From contig NC_012704.1 of the NCBI RefSeq assembly GCF_000023145.1, positions 1,178,001 through 1,242,000 of the forward strand: DNA of 64,000 bases, given 5' to 3'. A program made the translations under genes and the position numbers. Below, in pieces: positions 9,504 through 20,272 of the stretch. Under the pieces are notes generated by a model that worked only from the letters and a program-made list of their open reading frames with translations, made no database searches and had not been told where the DNA came from. Source of the DNA: Corynebacterium kroppenstedtii DSM 44385 (GTDB taxonomy: Bacteria > Actinomycetota > Actinomycetes > Mycobacteriales > Mycobacteriaceae). Each line of letters begins with the position of its first letter. Position 1 is the stretch's first letter.

Positions 9504-10565
9504 CTAGACGACCGTCAGCGCCGGACTGCTGGTATTGAGTGGGCGCGAACCGTCCTCTGTCACGACCAACGTGTTTTCGATTCGCGCTCCCGAGAGACCG
9601 GGCACGTAAATCCCGGGTTCGATGGTCAGAGTTTGACCGACGTCGATGGTCTTTGATTTATCGGTACGTGACGCAGAGTATGGCCTCTCATGGACGTCGA
9701 GCCCCACTCCATGACCAGTCGAGTGAACGAAGTATTCGCCATAGCCTGCGTCGTCGATAATGTCTCGGCACACCTTATCGATAGCGAATAGCCCTGCGCC
9801 TGGCCGTAATGCCTCGCAACCGGCAAGGAAAGCACGGTAGACAGTGTCCGCAATCTCGCGCTGCTTCTCCGGGGGCTCCCCGACCGACACCAATCGAGTT
9901 TGATCCGAAGCATACCCGTTGAGGTACACACCAAAGTCAATGGTGATGAGGCCCTTCGGGATCGGATCAGTACTTGCGCTGTGGTGCGGTTTTGCACCAT
10001 TAACTCCCGACGCCACAATCGTCTCGAAGGAGATTCCGTCTGCGCCGAATTTCCTCATGCGGTACTCGAGTTCGGCAGCCACGATGTTTTCGGGAACACC
10101 CTCGCGGATGACTTCATCCTCAAGGAGCGACAACCAGGCCTTATCGGCCACGGCAGCTGCAGCGTCAAGAGCGGCAATTTCGGATTCGTCTTTGGTCATT
10201 CTCAGATCCTCAATGAGGTCTTGAGTGACCGTGTACTCGCCTAAACGCTGTGCTTCACCAAGGCTGAGACTGGTTTCAACGCCGATTTTCCCATCGAATG
10301 TTTTCCGAACAGCAGGAACTGTGTGCCGTTCGATGAGAACTTCAATGCCGGGGGCTTCGTCGGCAACCTGGGTGGTGTATCGACCATCGGTACCGAGGAG
10401 TTCCTTGCCATCAGCGGTCAGCAGGAGTGCTGCGTTTGATCCACTAAACCCCGTCAGATAACGAACATTTTTTAAATTGGTAACTAAAAGAGCAGGTACA
10501 TCGGCCTTATTAAGCAACTCTCGCGCCGCATCTCGACGATGAGCATAAAGTTTTTCACGATCCAT
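9504..10565 (-). CDS. pepQ: M24-family Xaa-Pro peptidase
   Basis: Cytosolic dinuclear-metal aminopeptidase/dipeptidase acting on Xaa-Pro bonds. 353 residues: an N-terminal creatinase-like domain ([20 protein letters not shown]) and a C-terminal pita-bread domain with the metal ligands in [12 protein letters not shown] and ASDQTR (Asp, Asp), [12 protein letters not shown] (His), [10 protein letters not shown] (Glu) and ARIENTLVV (Glu). All five ligands are present. Two start codons are adjacent (TTG then ATG) behind AGAGGA; I take the ATG. The exact choice between aminopeptidase and prolidase cannot be made by eye; the symbol follows corynebacterial usage at this locus. Confidence 0.92.
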   Translation of the reverse strand: MDREKLYAHRRDAARELLNKADVPALLVTNLKNVRYLTGFSGSNAALLLTADGKELLGTDGRYTTQVADEAPGIEVLIERHTVPAVRKTFDGKIGVETSLSLGEAQRLGEYTVTQDLIEDLRMTKDESEIAALDAAAAVADKAWLSLLEDEVIREGVPENIVAAELEYRMRKFGADGISFETIVASGVNGAKPHHSASTDPIPKGLITIDFGVYLNGYASDQTRLVSVGEPPEKQREIADTVYRAFLAGCEALRPGAGLFAIDKVCRDIIDDAGYGEYFVHSTGHGVGLDVHERPYSASRTDKSKTIDVGQTLTIEPGIYVPGLSGARIENTLVVTEDGSRPLNTSSPALTVV

Positions 10566-10604
10566 CAATTAATTCCTCTTGAGTAGTGAAGTATTAACAG
10601 AGTT

Positions 10605-11066
10605 TTATTTTTCACCGCGCGCAAGGAAATCCAGAGCGTAGGTGTAGCCCTCAACTCCCAAACCCACAATAACCCCGCGGGCAATCGGGCTCAGATAGGA
10701 ATGCCGTCGGAAATCCTCACGAGAATGCACATTTGAAATGTGGACTTCTATAAAGCCTGCACCGTCAGCGATCTCAGCCAACGCATCGCGGAGGGCCACC
10801 GATGTGTGCGTCCATCCTCCCGGATTAATAATGACAGCTTCGCCCTCATCGGCGGCATGATGAATACGATCGATCATGTCGCCCTCATGGTTCGATTGAT
10901 AAAAGCTCACGCTAATACCGAGGGATTCAGCGCGTTCGCGGAGCATGGTTTGGACGTCCTCGAGCGTCGTGGATCCGTAAATATCCGGTTCCCGTTTGCC
11001 CAGACGATCCAGGTTGGGACCATTGGCAACTAATACTCGCAAAGCTGTCTTGTTATCAGTAGTCAC
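10605..11066 (-). CDS. aroQ: 3-dehydroquinate dehydratase, type II
   Basis: Third shikimate-pathway step, dehydroquinate to dehydroshikimate. 153 residues, the usual size of the dodecameric type II enzyme. Visible motifs: [17 protein letters not shown] (catalytic Arg and Tyr), [27 protein letters not shown] and [14 protein letters not shown] (catalytic His). The GTG overlaps the aroB TAG by one base and has GAGGGGAG 5 bases upstream. Called aroD in some corynebacteria. Confidence 0.97.
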   Translation of the reverse strand: MTTDNKTALRVLVANGPNLDRLGKREPDIYGSTTLEDVQTMLRERAESLGISVSFYQSNHEGDMIDRIHHAADEGEAVIINPGGWTHTSVALRDALAEIADGAGFIEVHISNVHSREDFRRHSYLSPIARGVIVGLGVEGYTYALDFLARGEK

Positions 11067-12256
11067 TACGACTCCCCTCTGTTATTCATGCGAATAAAGG
11101 CAGTCTGAAGGTCCTCATAATTAGGCCCAGCTAGCCGAATAGGGCATGGGACCTGGCTGGAATTATCCCCAGCTGACAACCCACTACCCGTATCAGGATC
11201 GTGGGAATCCGAATCATGGGAAGAAAGGATCACGAATCGGATCTTCCCGTCCCTGTTCTTCTTATCCATCTTCATCGCATCGATGAGATCATCGAGCGCA
11301 GCAGCATCATAATGCGTAGGCAAACCCAATGATTGAAGAATCGTTCGATGCTGCTGCACGACCGCGTCACTGAGATGCCCCGTCACGCAGGCAAGTTCTG
11401 CCTCAAAACACATTCCCACCGCAACCGCATGACCATGAGGCCACATGTAGTGCTCGACCTTCTCAATAGCGTGGCCAAAAGTGTGCCCATAATTGAGAAT
11501 CTCACGCAAGCTTGATTCTTTAAGATCTTGCGAAACCATCGACGCTTTAACAGCGATGCTTCTGCGAATTAACTCGGGTAAATCGCCGGTCACATCGAGA
11601 CACCGATCGGGATCACGCTCATAGAGTTTGGTGATCTCCGGATCCGCAATAAATCCGGTTTTCACGATTTCTGCGCTACCTGCGACGATCGCCTCACGAG
11701 GAAGATCGTTAATAAAGTCGAGATCAACAAATACAGCCGATGGCTCATGGAAAGCACCCACCAAGTTTTTGCCAGCTGGTGTATTAATACCTGTTTTCCC
11801 GCCGACGGCCGCGTCGACCATTCCCAACACCGTGGTCGGCACTTGAATGACATCGATGCCGCGCATCCATGTCGCCGCCACGAATCCGCCGACATCAGTT
11901 GCCGCGCCGCCGCCGACGCTGATAATCGCGTCGCGTCGGCCCACGCCATGTTTGGCGCACTCGTCCCAACACCGAGTGACGACGTCGAAGGTTTTCCCTT
12001 GTTCAGCGTCGTCAATTTCTACGAGGAAGGAGGATATATCGCGTGCCGCCAATGTATCGGCTATGCGGTGGGCTGCGACGGCAACTGTGGGCTGGTGGAT
12101 AATTCCGACTTTTGAGTAGGAATCAGCTGCAGCTTCGATTGAGCCTACGAGGTCGTGGCCTATCACGACGTCATACGGTTTATTGCCGTTCACCGGGATT
12201 GTCCACGGCCCTGTACCGCTCGCCGTGTTGGTCGACTCGCGACTAGGTGTACTCAT
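11066..12256 (-). CDS. aroB: 3-dehydroquinate synthase
   Basis: NAD- and metal-dependent second step of the shikimate pathway. 396 residues, a little over the usual ~360. The conserved core includes [13 protein letters not shown], the [22 protein letters not shown] stretch split over residues ~125-145, and the metal His in [11 protein letters not shown]. An extra Ser/Asp-rich segment of about 30 residues (about 343-373) sits just before the last helix and is not part of the family core. ATG overlaps the aroK stop as ATGA. Confidence 0.96.
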   Translation of the reverse strand: MSTPSRESTNTASGTGPWTIPVNGNKPYDVVIGHDLVGSIEAAADSYSKVGIIHQPTVAVAAHRIADTLAARDISSFLVEIDDAEQGKTFDVVTRCWDECAKHGVGRRDAIISVGGGAATDVGGFVAATWMRGIDVIQVPTTVLGMVDAAVGGKTGINTPAGKNLVGAFHEPSAVFVDLDFINDLPREAIVAGSAEIVKTGFIADPEITKLYERDPDRCLDVTGDLPELIRRSIAVKASMVSQDLKESSLREILNYGHTFGHAIEKVEHYMWPHGHAVAVGMCFEAELACVTGHLSDAVVQQHRTILQSLGLPTHYDAAALDDLIDAMKMDKKNRDGKIRFVILSSHDSDSHDPDTGSGLSAGDNSSQVPCPIRLAGPNYEDLQTAFIRMNNRGES

Positions 12257-12828
12257 AGAAATTCCTCTACTGCAACAGCGGATTCATCAGCGGTGTCGGG
12301 GATCATCGACCCCCGGGACTCACTCGTTTCAAGATAATTCAGAATGGTGGCGACGACTTTCTGGGGGCCACGGCGATCACTCCGAATGCGAAGAGTCGCG
12401 ACCTCCTCGTACAGGGGACGACGTTGCTCATCCAAATCGCGATAGCGCTGCTCTGGATCCTCTGACTGCAGCACCGGCCGGGTGAGGGAACCACGGGTGC
12501 GTCGATAACCTTCTTCCGCGGATACATCTAGGAATACGACTTCATGGCCGACGAGGCGTCGACGAGTCACCGACGAAACAATTGCCCCACCACCGAGTGC
12601 AACAATGCCTCCGGTAGTCAAGGCGTCGGCAATGACGTCCTCCTCGACTAACCTGAATTGCTCTTCACCCAAATGGTCATAAATACGGCCACACGTCATT
12701 CCGCCCCACCGTTGTTCAATGAGTTCATCAGAGTCAACGAGGTCGAGGCCGAGAGCACGGCTAAGCCGACGTCCGATAGTGGACTTCCCGGCACCAGGCA
12801 GACCAATCAATACAACCCGTGGTTTCAT
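12253..12828 (-). CDS. aroK: Shikimate kinase
   Basis: ATP-dependent phosphorylation of shikimate. 191 residues with Walker A GLPGAGKSTIG at residues ~9-19, the shikimate-binding DSDELIEQ segment, and the GGGAIVS element. The C-terminal ~20 residues are an acidic extension. Begins immediately after the aroC TGA (TGAATG) and overlaps aroB by four bases, so aroC-K-B-Q are read as one coupled unit. Confidence 0.97.
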   Translation of the reverse strand: MKPRVVLIGLPGAGKSTIGRRLSRALGLDLVDSDELIEQRWGGMTCGRIYDHLGEEQFRLVEEDVIADALTTGGIVALGGGAIVSSVTRRRLVGHEVVFLDVSAEEGYRRTRGSLTRPVLQSEDPEQRYRDLDEQRRPLYEEVATLRIRSDRRGPQKVVATILNYLETSESRGSMIPDTADESAVAVEEFL

Positions 12829-14049
12829 TCACTCTCCTACCTCAGAGTCAAAGCTCAAGCGTTGACTCACCTGATGAAGATAGCTTTGAACATTGTTCTT
12901 GGTTTCCGCAAGGCTGTCACCACCGAATTTATCTAAAGCGGCCTGTGCCAACACAAGGGCTACCATCGCTTCCGCGACGACGCCGGCGGCGGGAACAGCA
13001 CACACGTCGGAACGCTGGTGGATGGCAGATGCCGCATCGCCAGTCTCCATATCAATGGTGGATAGTGCTCGCGGAACTGTGGATATTGGTTTCATCGCGG
13101 CGCGCACTCGGAGCGTTTCGCCATTAGTCATTCCGCCCTCGAGGCCACCGGCACGGTTCGTCAGCCTTGTGACGTGTCCGTCGTTGCGAACCATTTCATC
13201 GTGAGCTTCCGATCCACGCCGACGTGCTTCGGCGAATCCATCGCCTATCTCGACTCCCTTAATCGCCTGGATACTCATCAATGCGCCAGCTAAACGGGCA
13301 TCCAAACGAGTCTCCGCCGACACATGCGATCCCAATCCGGTAGGAAGGCCGTCGACAATAACCTCAACGACGCCGCCCAAAGTATCCCCGGCTTTTTTGG
13401 CCGCCTTGATTTCATTAATCATGGATTCTTCGGCCCGCGGGCTAAAAGCACGTACAGGCGATTCGTCGATGCGTGTGAGATAGCTAAAGTGCGGCTGGGC
13501 TGTGTCGTCGACCTCCGACGCGCCAATACTGACGACGTGGCTAAAGACTTCAACGCCGAATACTTCACGGAGGAAAGAACGAGCAACGGTGGCGATGGCT
13601 ACCCGGGCAGCAGTTTCCCGCGCAGAGGCGCGCTCCAAAATGTTCCTCGCGTCATGGGCCCCGTACTTCACCATGCCAGCGAAGTCCGCGTGACCAGGAC
13701 GTGGCCGAGTGAGTTGCGCTCCCCGGCCGGAGTTCATAGCTGCCTGGACATCTGGATCGTTACGGTCAATCGGATCTTGCGCCATGACGGTGGTCCACTT
13801 GGGCCATTCCGTATTGCCAATCACGATGGTGATGGGACTACCCAATGTGCGGCCGTGACGGACACCAGTGAGAAGTGTGACTTCATCTTGTTCAAATTTC
13901 ATCCGTGCACCACGGCCGTACCCCAGACGACGTCGTGCTAGATGATAAGCCACGTCCTGTGTTGAGAGTGGGACGCCAGCAACCATGTTTTCCATTGTGG
14001 AGACAATCGCTTCACCATGCGATTCTCCGGCGGTGCTCCAACGCAACAT
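12829..14049 (-). CDS. aroC: Chorismate synthase
   Basis: Last shikimate-pathway enzyme, converting EPSP to chorismate with reduced FMN. 406 residues, with the N-terminal signature [41 protein letters not shown] and the C-terminal [19 protein letters not shown] region. Start chosen at the ATG of [12 protein letters not shown] with GGAAGA 8 bases upstream; the frame runs 9 codons further without similarity. First gene of the aroC-aroK-aroB-aroQ run; the 138 bases before it are a likely promoter region. Confidence 0.97.
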   Translation of the reverse strand: MLRWSTAGESHGEAIVSTMENMVAGVPLSTQDVAYHLARRRLGYGRGARMKFEQDEVTLLTGVRHGRTLGSPITIVIGNTEWPKWTTVMAQDPIDRNDPDVQAAMNSGRGAQLTRPRPGHADFAGMVKYGAHDARNILERASARETAARVAIATVARSFLREVFGVEVFSHVVSIGASEVDDTAQPHFSYLTRIDESPVRAFSPRAEESMINEIKAAKKAGDTLGGVVEVIVDGLPTGLGSHVSAETRLDARLAGALMSIQAIKGVEIGDGFAEARRRGSEAHDEMVRNDGHVTRLTNRAGGLEGGMTNGETLRVRAAMKPISTVPRALSTIDMETGDAASAIHQRSDVCAVPAAGVVAEAMVALVLAQAALDKFGGDSLAETKNNVQSYLHQVSQRLSFDSEVGE

Positions 14050-14187
14050 ACAGTCATTCTTCCACGTAGTAGCCATGTAAAGCTATCAGAATTCTAAATC
14101 TACAAGCTTGGGTTGTCAGAGGGACGATAACGGGTGCATCGTTCCTCGCGGGACTGACCCCGTCTGTCCGTATTGATCGTGACCGTT

Positions 14188-14694
14188 TTACATCATGCCT
14201 GCCATAGTGGCGACGACTACCCCACCCATCATCGCTGGAATGTGGGCTATTTCTGGTGGCCCATGGCGGTACACGATGTACAGGCTGCATAGGACCGAAA
14301 TGATGTTGGCGCAACCTATGGCCACAATGACCAGCAATGCTCCCCCTTGCGTGAGCCATGCTCCGCATGCTGCAGCAACTAAAATGTCTGCGCCACCAAT
14401 TCCCGGCCGTCGAGAACCAAGGAATGCCCCCACTAAGGCAACAGAGGCGTAAAAACCTGACCAGATGGCGGAACAGCACAGTACATCTGTCCACTCGTGA
14501 AAAAGCCAGGATTCTCCGGCGATGACCATCGCCGAACCGATCAGAGTTAGGCGCCACGGGATGAGGCGATATCGGCAATCAAGCCATACGATCCCGAGCG
14601 CCCAGAGAATGCTCGCCACAATGAAAGCTGTGACCGCAATGTGATGGGTCGAGAGGGCCAGGCCTAGTAAGAGCGGATGCTCACTCTGTTGCAT
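14188..14694 (-). CDS. A24-family (type IV prepilin-like) membrane aspartyl peptidase
   Basis: 168 residues, almost entirely hydrophobic, about five or six membrane segments. Two catalytic aspartates fit the family: one in VWLDCRYRLIP near residue 40 (compare D-x5-IPN) and one in RRPGIGGADILVAAACGAWL near residue 102 (compare GxGD). The second motif reads G-G-A-D rather than G-x-G-D. It lacks the N-terminal methylase domain of PilD. Corynebacteria commonly carry such a gene between aroC and aroE. No pilin or pilus assembly gene is in this window, so its substrate is unknown. An alternative would be a degenerate, inactive member. Confidence 0.8.
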   Translation of the reverse strand: MQQSEHPLLLGLALSTHHIAVTAFIVASILWALGIVWLDCRYRLIPWRLTLIGSAMVIAGESWLFHEWTDVLCCSAIWSGFYASVALVGAFLGSRRPGIGGADILVAAACGAWLTQGGALLVIVAIGCANIISVLCSLYIVYRHGPPEIAHIPAMMGGVVVATMAGMM

Positions 14695-14759
14695 GGTCGC
14701 GATTTCATCACGATCAGGGAGGGCAGAGTGATTCTATTCGCGCTCACGGACACCGAAGC

Positions 14760-14785
14760 TGTGGATAAAACGAGCCTGTGGATAA
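14760..14785. promoter_or_regulatory. Pair of perfect DnaA boxes
   Basis: TGTGGATAA occurs at 14760-14768 and again at 14777-14785 (TTATCCACA on the other strand), same orientation, 17-base spacing. Both match the consensus DnaA box exactly. They lie between the aroE stop and the A24 peptidase start, i.e. upstream of the peptidase gene. No dnaA or dnaN gene is here, so this is not the canonical chromosome origin locus. Confidence 0.6.
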
Positions 14786-14813
14786 CTTCCGGCGCTATCT
14801 CACCGGAATATCT

Positions 14814-15794
14814 TTAGCTCGCACTCCCCGGAACGTCGAGAACCCCGACGGGAACCCCAGAGGCTTTTTTCAAAGCCTGTCGCATCGCCGCTTGAGGAGC
14901 TTGATGCCCGGTGAACTGCTCAAATTGGCTGAGCGATTGGTAAAAAAGCATCGTCGTTCCGCCGACGCACGGCGTTCGTACCGCGAGGCAGTGCGATATC
15001 AGTGGCGTCGGCCATGGACTGTAGATCACGTCGCATACCGCCGAAGACCTCGACAACAGGTCTGCGTAGGGTTCGGCTGCCACCGCCGGGACTGTTGACA
15101 CCAGGACGTCGGCATGAGCACATGCCTTCTCTGAGCGCTCGAACAGTGTCCATGAAAAGTCGACACCCAGTTCTTCCGCTAGCGGACGAAGCTGTTCCGC
15201 GCGCGATGATCGAGCTACCACAGTGACGTTGCGGCATCCCAACTGAGCAAGAGCCCACAAAGCAGGCCGGGCGGTGCCACCGTTACCCACGATGACAGCG
15301 TTCGTGACCATGGTCGCGTCGTCGGAGTCGTTCCCGGAAGAAGAGGTCTCGGCTGTGAGAAGCTCCCGAAGGGCTCCTACTACGCCCTCACCATCGGTGT
15401 TATCTGCACGCCACTGAGTCGATCCAGAAACACTACCTCTTGACGGCTCTTCAGCGCCTGCTAAGGGCTTTTTCACCAGCGTATTGGCAGATCCGATGAG
15501 CTTTGCGCGTTCAGTGACTTCGTCCGCAAAATCCAGGGCCTCAAATTTGCCCGGCATGGTGACTGAGAAGCCCTCATACTCGGGGCCTAAAGAATTAATC
15601 GTTTTTTCAAGTTCGCCCTGGGGACAACGGATACGTTCGTACGACCAATTCTCGAGGCCAGCCGCCCGAAAGCCATTGTCATGGAGCACGGGCGAAAGGG
15701 AATGCTGGATAGGATCTCCCAGCACTGCGGCGTAATGCCGATTGAGCCCTTCTCGACTGTCGCTTCCTTGCCGTTCTTCGGAACTAACGGGCAC
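14814..15794 (-). CDS. aroE: Shikimate 5-dehydrogenase
   Basis: NADPH-dependent reduction of dehydroshikimate. 326 residues. Substrate-binding domain with HSLSPVLHDNGF and the catalytic-Lys region FSVTMPGKFEAL; note that the family has the Lys in VTxPxK, as seen here. NADP domain with NTDGEGVVGAL and IVGNGGTARPAL. Two Ser/Asp-rich inserts lie near residues 115-135 and 144-161. I choose the GTG with GTGGAG 9 bases upstream; a GTG five codons earlier (15809) is an alternative. It overlaps the end of mltG, so both belong to one transcript. Confidence 0.94.
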   Translation of the reverse strand: MPVSSEERQGSDSREGLNRHYAAVLGDPIQHSLSPVLHDNGFRAAGLENWSYERIRCPQGELEKTINSLGPEYEGFSVTMPGKFEALDFADEVTERAKLIGSANTLVKKPLAGAEEPSRGSVSGSTQWRADNTDGEGVVGALRELLTAETSSSGNDSDDATMVTNAVIVGNGGTARPALWALAQLGCRNVTVVARSSRAEQLRPLAEELGVDFSWTLFERSEKACAHADVLVSTVPAVAAEPYADLLSRSSAVCDVIYSPWPTPLISHCLAVRTPCVGGTTMLFYQSLSQFEQFTGHQAPQAAMRQALKKASGVPVGVLDVPGSAS

Positions 15795-16950
15795 TGTCAA
15801 GAACTCCACTTTCTTGGGCTTTTTTAATCGCTGCCTCGTGGTCAGCGAAATCGTGGCTGAACACGGTCGTGCCGTTCTTGTCGATCGTCACGAAGTACAG
15901 CCAGTCACCGTCGGCAGGTTTTTCCATCGCGTGCACCGCAGATAGCGATGGCGATGCGATGGGGGACGCAGGCAATCCTTCCATTGCGTACGTGTTCCAC
16001 GGAGTCTTTTTCTCACGGTCCTCGTTCGTCGTCGCGACCTCTTGCTCGTCCAACCCGTAGTTAACCGTCGAGTCGAACTCGAGTTTCATCGGTTTATCGA
16101 GGCGATTCTTAATGACTCGCGCAACCTTCGCAAAATCCTGCTGGGGTGCTTCACGCTCGACGAGTGACGCAGCCGTCAGTAGTTGATATTCCGACAGCCC
16201 CACGGTTTGCGCTGCTGACGATAATCCGGTGCCTTCGTATGCCTTGGCACCTTCGCTGACCAGTGTTTTGAGAATATCTGTGGGCGATGCAGTGGGGTCA
16301 AAAATGTGGACACCGGGGTTGATAAGCCCCTCCAACCGTTTGGAATCGTTTCCACGCGCCGACACTGCTTTGGACGCCCATGATGGAACACCCAATTCCT
16401 CTAAACTGCTATTCGCCGCGGCTTTTTCAAGATCACTAGTAGAAACACAGTCACTATCTTTAGAAACGCACGCTTGTTTAGCGACTAAAGAAAATATGCC
16501 TGCCCGCGTCTGTCCGCCGACAACATGGACATCATGCAAAGTAGCCCCGGTCGAAATGTCGACGACCCCTCGTCGAGCTTCGTCGGACATCAGCGCGTCG
16601 ATAGCAGCTTGGGAGGACATTTTTTGATGCAGGACATAATAGCCTTGCTGCAGGTTAACAGCATTCCCCTTGCTCTTCGCCGCATTCATCAACGAACGAC
16701 GCGACGACACGATTTTCTTGTCCACCAACGTCGAGGACAGCGAGGAAATCGTGTCCCCTTCGTCCACTCTGACCAGGGCCGACGTCGAGTTTCCGTTCCC
16801 CGAAAAATCGTCCTTGTCCCCTGCTACGTTGTGGTACACGACGTAAGTAATCACGCCGGCCAACAACACAGCTAACGCCACCGTCACGGCTATGGCGTTT
16901 TGTTTATGCCCAGCAAGATGACGGCGACGACGTGTTCGGCTCGATGGCAC
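15784..16950 (-). CDS. mltG: Endolytic murein transglycosylase MltG (YceG)
   Basis: Membrane-bound lytic transglycosylase that cleaves nascent glycan strands. 388 residues: basic N-terminus, one membrane segment at residues ~18-40 (AIAVTVALAVLLAGVITYVV), a LysM-like region (VDEGDTISSLSSTLV), then the YceG catalytic domain with the active Glu in ASLVEREA near residue 265 and NTYAMEGLPASPIASPS. GTG start with AGGAG 5 bases upstream. Sits between aroE and ruvX as in related actinobacteria. Confidence 0.94.
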   Translation of the reverse strand: MPSSRTRRRRHLAGHKQNAIAVTVALAVLLAGVITYVVYHNVAGDKDDFSGNGNSTSALVRVDEGDTISSLSSTLVDKKIVSSRRSLMNAAKSKGNAVNLQQGYYVLHQKMSSQAAIDALMSDEARRGVVDISTGATLHDVHVVGGQTRAGIFSLVAKQACVSKDSDCVSTSDLEKAAANSSLEELGVPSWASKAVSARGNDSKRLEGLINPGVHIFDPTASPTDILKTLVSEGAKAYEGTGLSSAAQTVGLSEYQLLTAASLVEREAPQQDFAKVARVIKNRLDKPMKLEFDSTVNYGLDEQEVATTNEDREKKTPWNTYAMEGLPASPIASPSLSAVHAMEKPADGDWLYFVTIDKNGTTVFSHDFADHEAAIKKAQESGVLDSAR

Positions 16951-17021
16951 AAATTCTCCTAGCTCCGGGGACAGGGAAAATAGATACAGGACAAATAGGT
17001 AACTGTAGCCATTCCACTAAA

Positions 17022-17064
17022 TCAGAGAGCGTGGACGTATTCAACTACCACAAATGCTCTCTGA
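17022..17064 (-). other. Long imperfect stem-loop between ruvX and mltG
   Basis: TCAGAGAGC (17022-17030) pairs perfectly with GCTCTCTGA (17056-17064). Inside, GTGG pairs with CCAC after a 4-base bulge. On the minus strand it follows the ruvX stop by about 45 bases and precedes mltG; there is no real T run. It may be a 3' processing structure or part of the mltG leader. Confidence 0.4.
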
Positions 17065-17109
17065 CTGTCGAAGAATTGCTACTTTTGGTGGGCGGTCACC
17101 ACCATTCCG

Positions 17110-17604
17110 CTAACGTCGTTGACGCTGATCTAACCAGGTCTGAAGGATCTCGACCGCCGCTGCCTGATCAATAACTGATCGCCCCTCTTTGACACTGATC
17201 CCAGCGTCGTGGAGGTTGGATTGGGCCATCACGGTAGTCATGCGTTCGTCGACATATCGAATGGGGACATCAACTCCGTCGCGTTCCAGTCGACGACGGA
17301 TGCGGAAACCCACATCCTGAGCGTGTTTAACCGATGAGCCGGCGGATCCGTCCAACATCCTTGGCAATCCCACGATGACTTCAACCACCGAGTAGTCGTG
17401 CGCGAGCTGAACGATGGAATCAATGTCTTCGCCATCGGGCCCGCGCCTTTTCGTCGTTCGCGCGACGGTAGAGACCGGCGTGGCAAGAATGCCATCGGGA
17501 TCACTCACAGCAACGCCAATACGAACCGTGCCGACGTCCAACCCCAAGCGACGACCGGGGCCAGGATCATCCTCTCCTGGACGGTCAGGGACAATGTTTT
17601 TCAC
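17110..17604 (-). CDS. ruvX: RuvX/YqgF putative pre-16S rRNA nuclease
   Basis: RNase H-fold protein of the YqgF family linked to 16S rRNA 5' end maturation. 164 residues with [22 protein letters not shown] near the N-terminus (first Asp), the [10 protein letters not shown] segment with its Glu-containing partner strand, and RYVDERMTT (Glu). Start set at a GTG (or the TTG one codon before) 8-11 bases after AGGG of the alaS stop region; longer frames run into alaS. Eight bases separate it from the alaS stop, so it is cotranscribed with alaS. Confidence 0.93.
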
Positions 17605-17611
17605 CAATAAA

Positions 17612-20272
17612 TTATCCCTGCTTCTTAAGGTCATCGAGGACGGCATCCAGTGCGTGCGAGATGCCGGTGGCATCACTACCCGAGCCCTGGGCCATATCGG
17701 GTTTTCCGCCGCCACGACCGTTGACTGATTGGCCGATGGTTTTCACGAGCGAGTTCGCGTTGATCCCATTACCGGTTGCCTGTTCGTTCGCTGACACGAC
17801 GAAGGGCACTTTATCGCCAGTAGAACTGATCAAAACGACGACTGCAGGCTCATTGCCTAACCGGTTTCGGACGTCTAGCGCCATCGGACGCAAATCCTTG
17901 GCCTCCACGTCCGACACGCTCTCCGCTACCACCGTAACGTTGTTGAGACGCTGAGCATGAGCCACGAACTCGTCCGCCTTAGATTGGAGAGCCTGCTGGT
18001 GGGCACGTGCAACAGCACGTTCAGCGTCGTGAAGACGGGCAGCTAACTGGTCAACGCGCTCAGGAACGTCGTCGGCTGGAGCCTTGAGCGACGTCGCCAC
18101 TGTGGTCAGCGTCGACTGTTGCTGAGCCAGGTAACGGAAGGAGTCCATACCTGTATAGGCTTCGATGCGGCGCGCACCGGATCCCACTGACGATTCGCCT
18201 AGAACAGCGATGGGCCCAACCTGTGATGCGTGGTCAACGTGTGTGCCACCGCAGAGTTCCATAGAGAACGGGCCACCAATTTCGACGACGCGAACCCAGT
18301 CACCGTAGCTTTGACCGAAAAGCGCCAGAGCCCCCATCTTCTTTGCCTCGTCGAGGGAAGTCTCGATGGTGTTAACGGTGTAGTCGGCGTCCACCGCGGA
18401 ATTGGCGATGTCCTGAATATCTTTCAGTTGGCCATCGGTAAGTGGGCGGTTGAAATTGAAATCGAACCGCAGGTAGCCAGGCTTGTTCATAGACCCAGCC
18501 TGGACCGCTGTTGGCCCCAACACCTGCCGCAGAGCAGCGTGAATCAGGTGCGTACCCGAATGGGCTTGGCGTGCAGCGTGCCGCCACTGGGGGTCAACTT
18601 TGCCCTCCACTTTCATCCCGACGGCGATCTCGCCACCGGTTACCTCGGTCTTGTGCACCCACAGTTTCTTACCGATCTTCTGCACATCATTGACCTTCAA
18701 GCGGGCACCGGCCGTCGACAGTTCTCCATGATCGGCCATTTGCCCGCCGGACTCTGCATAGAAGGGGGTGCGGTCAAGAATGACGTCGACGTGGTCACCC
18801 TCAGTTGCTTTTTCAACGAGCTGACCATTGGACACCATCCCCAGGATGGTTCCCTCATCTTCCAGGGTGTCATAGCCGGTAAAGACCGTCGCATGGTTGT
18901 CGACGAAGGGGCGATACACTGACAGGTTCGCGTGTCCGTGTTTCTTCGCACGGTTGTCGGCCTTAGCCCGGGCCTTCTGGTCCTGCATGTGACGATCGAA
19001 GGCATCACGATCCAAGGTCAGCCCTTGTTCATTAGCCATTTCTGCAGTCAGATCGACGGGGAAACCGTGCGTATCGTGCAGGATAAAGGCGTCGGAACCG
19101 GGGAAAACAGTCTCACCGCGGGCTTTGAGGTCCTCCGCGATGGTTGTGAAGAGCTTTTCACCCGATTCCAGAGTCGCCAAGAATGCGCGTTCCTCGGCTA
19201 CAGCGGTGGACCGAATGCGCTCCCAGTTGTCTTCGATCTCAGGGTACGACGGGGTCATGGTGCGACGGACGGTTTCCATGAACCGCTCCATGGTTTCGTG
19301 CGTCGCGCCCAAAAGACGAGCAGACCGAACGATACGCCGCAGGAGGCGTCGCAAAATGTAGCCGCGTCCCTCGTTACTGGGGGCAACGCCATCGAGAATG
19401 AGCATCAATGCGGTACGGCAGTGATCGGCGATAACTCGGAATCGGACATCATCAGCGTGACGTGCCCCGTAGGGAGCTCCCGTCAGTTCTTCGGCAACAT
19501 CAATAACTGGGCGGAGAAGGTCAGTTTCGTAGACGTTATCAACGCCCTGCAGGATGCAGGCGACTCGCTCGATACCTAAGCCGGTATCAATGTTCTTCTT
19601 CGGGAGTGGCCCAAGAATTTCGAAATTCTCTTTGCCGGTCCCCTCGCCGCGCTCTTTTTCCATGAACACAAGGTTCCAGATTTCGATGTAGCGAGTGTCA
19701 TCGACAACAGGGCCGCCTTCTTTACCGTATTCCGGTCCGCGGTCGTAATAGATTTCGGAGCTGGGGCCACATGGTCCGGGGATTCCCATCGACCAATAGT
19801 TATCCGCCATACCCAGCCGCTGGATACGCTCACGCGGAATACCTATCTTGTCGTGCCAAATGTCGCCAGCTTCGTCGTCATCCTGATAGATGGTGACCCA
19901 CAACCGATCAGGATCAAGGCCGAATCCCCCGTCGTCAACTGAACTGGTGAGCAGCTCCCAGGCGTGGGTAATTGCGCCTTCCTTGAAGTAGTTACCGAAG
20001 GAGAAATTGCCCGCCATCTGGAAAAACGTGTTGTGGCGCGTCGTAATGCCGACTTCGTCGATATCCAGTGTGCGCACACATTTCTGGATGGAGGTAGCCG
20101 TGTTAAACGGAGGGGTTTGTTGACCCAAGAAGTACGGCTTGAAGGGAACCATTCCCGCGTTAACAAAGAGCAGGTTCGGATCGTCCAGGATCAGCGACGC
20201 GCTGGGGACGGACGTGTGCCCAGCTTTAACAAAGTGTTCCGTGAACCGTTCCCTGATCTCGTGTGTGTACAC
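17612..20272 (-). CDS. alaS: Alanine-tRNA ligase
   Basis: Class II synthetase, 886 residues, a full-length enzyme. Catalytic domain from [12 protein letters not shown] with [15 protein letters not shown] and RTLDIDEVG; editing domain with [16 protein letters not shown] and CGGTHVDH (zinc ligands); C-terminal coiled coil and DHHA1-like C-Ala domain ending in [12 protein letters not shown]. The GTG with GCGAGG 7 bases upstream is the start; the frame extends 21 codons upstream without similarity. A 313-base leader region precedes it. Confidence 0.97.
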   Translation of the reverse strand: MYTHEIRERFTEHFVKAGHTSVPSASLILDDPNLLFVNAGMVPFKPYFLGQQTPPFNTATSIQKCVRTLDIDEVGITTRHNTFFQMAGNFSFGNYFKEGAITHAWELLTSSVDDGGFGLDPDRLWVTIYQDDDEAGDIWHDKIGIPRERIQRLGMADNYWSMGIPGPCGPSSEIYYDRGPEYGKEGGPVVDDTRYIEIWNLVFMEKERGEGTGKENFEILGPLPKKNIDTGLGIERVACILQGVDNVYETDLLRPVIDVAEELTGAPYGARHADDVRFRVIADHCRTALMLILDGVAPSNEGRGYILRRLLRRIVRSARLLGATHETMERFMETVRRTMTPSYPEIEDNWERIRSTAVAEERAFLATLESGEKLFTTIAEDLKARGETVFPGSDAFILHDTHGFPVDLTAEMANEQGLTLDRDAFDRHMQDQKARAKADNRAKKHGHANLSVYRPFVDNHATVFTGYDTLEDEGTILGMVSNGQLVEKATEGDHVDVILDRTPFYAESGGQMADHGELSTAGARLKVNDVQKIGKKLWVHKTEVTGGEIAVGMKVEGKVDPQWRHAARQAHSGTHLIHAALRQVLGPTAVQAGSMNKPGYLRFDFNFNRPLTDGQLKDIQDIANSAVDADYTVNTIETSLDEAKKMGALALFGQSYGDWVRVVEIGGPFSMELCGGTHVDHASQVGPIAVLGESSVGSGARRIEAYTGMDSFRYLAQQQSTLTTVATSLKAPADDVPERVDQLAARLHDAERAVARAHQQALQSKADEFVAHAQRLNNVTVVAESVSDVEAKDLRPMALDVRNRLGNEPAVVVLISSTGDKVPFVVSANEQATGNGINANSLVKTIGQSVNGRGGGKPDMAQGSGSDATGISHALDAVLDDLKKQG

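Noticed and set aside
13324-13941. 205-codon plus-strand frame
   Set aside because: Antisense shadow of aroC.
18230-19579. Two long plus-strand frames (230 and 215 codons) opposite alaS
   Set aside because: Mirror frames of a well-conserved synthetase gene; no family features.
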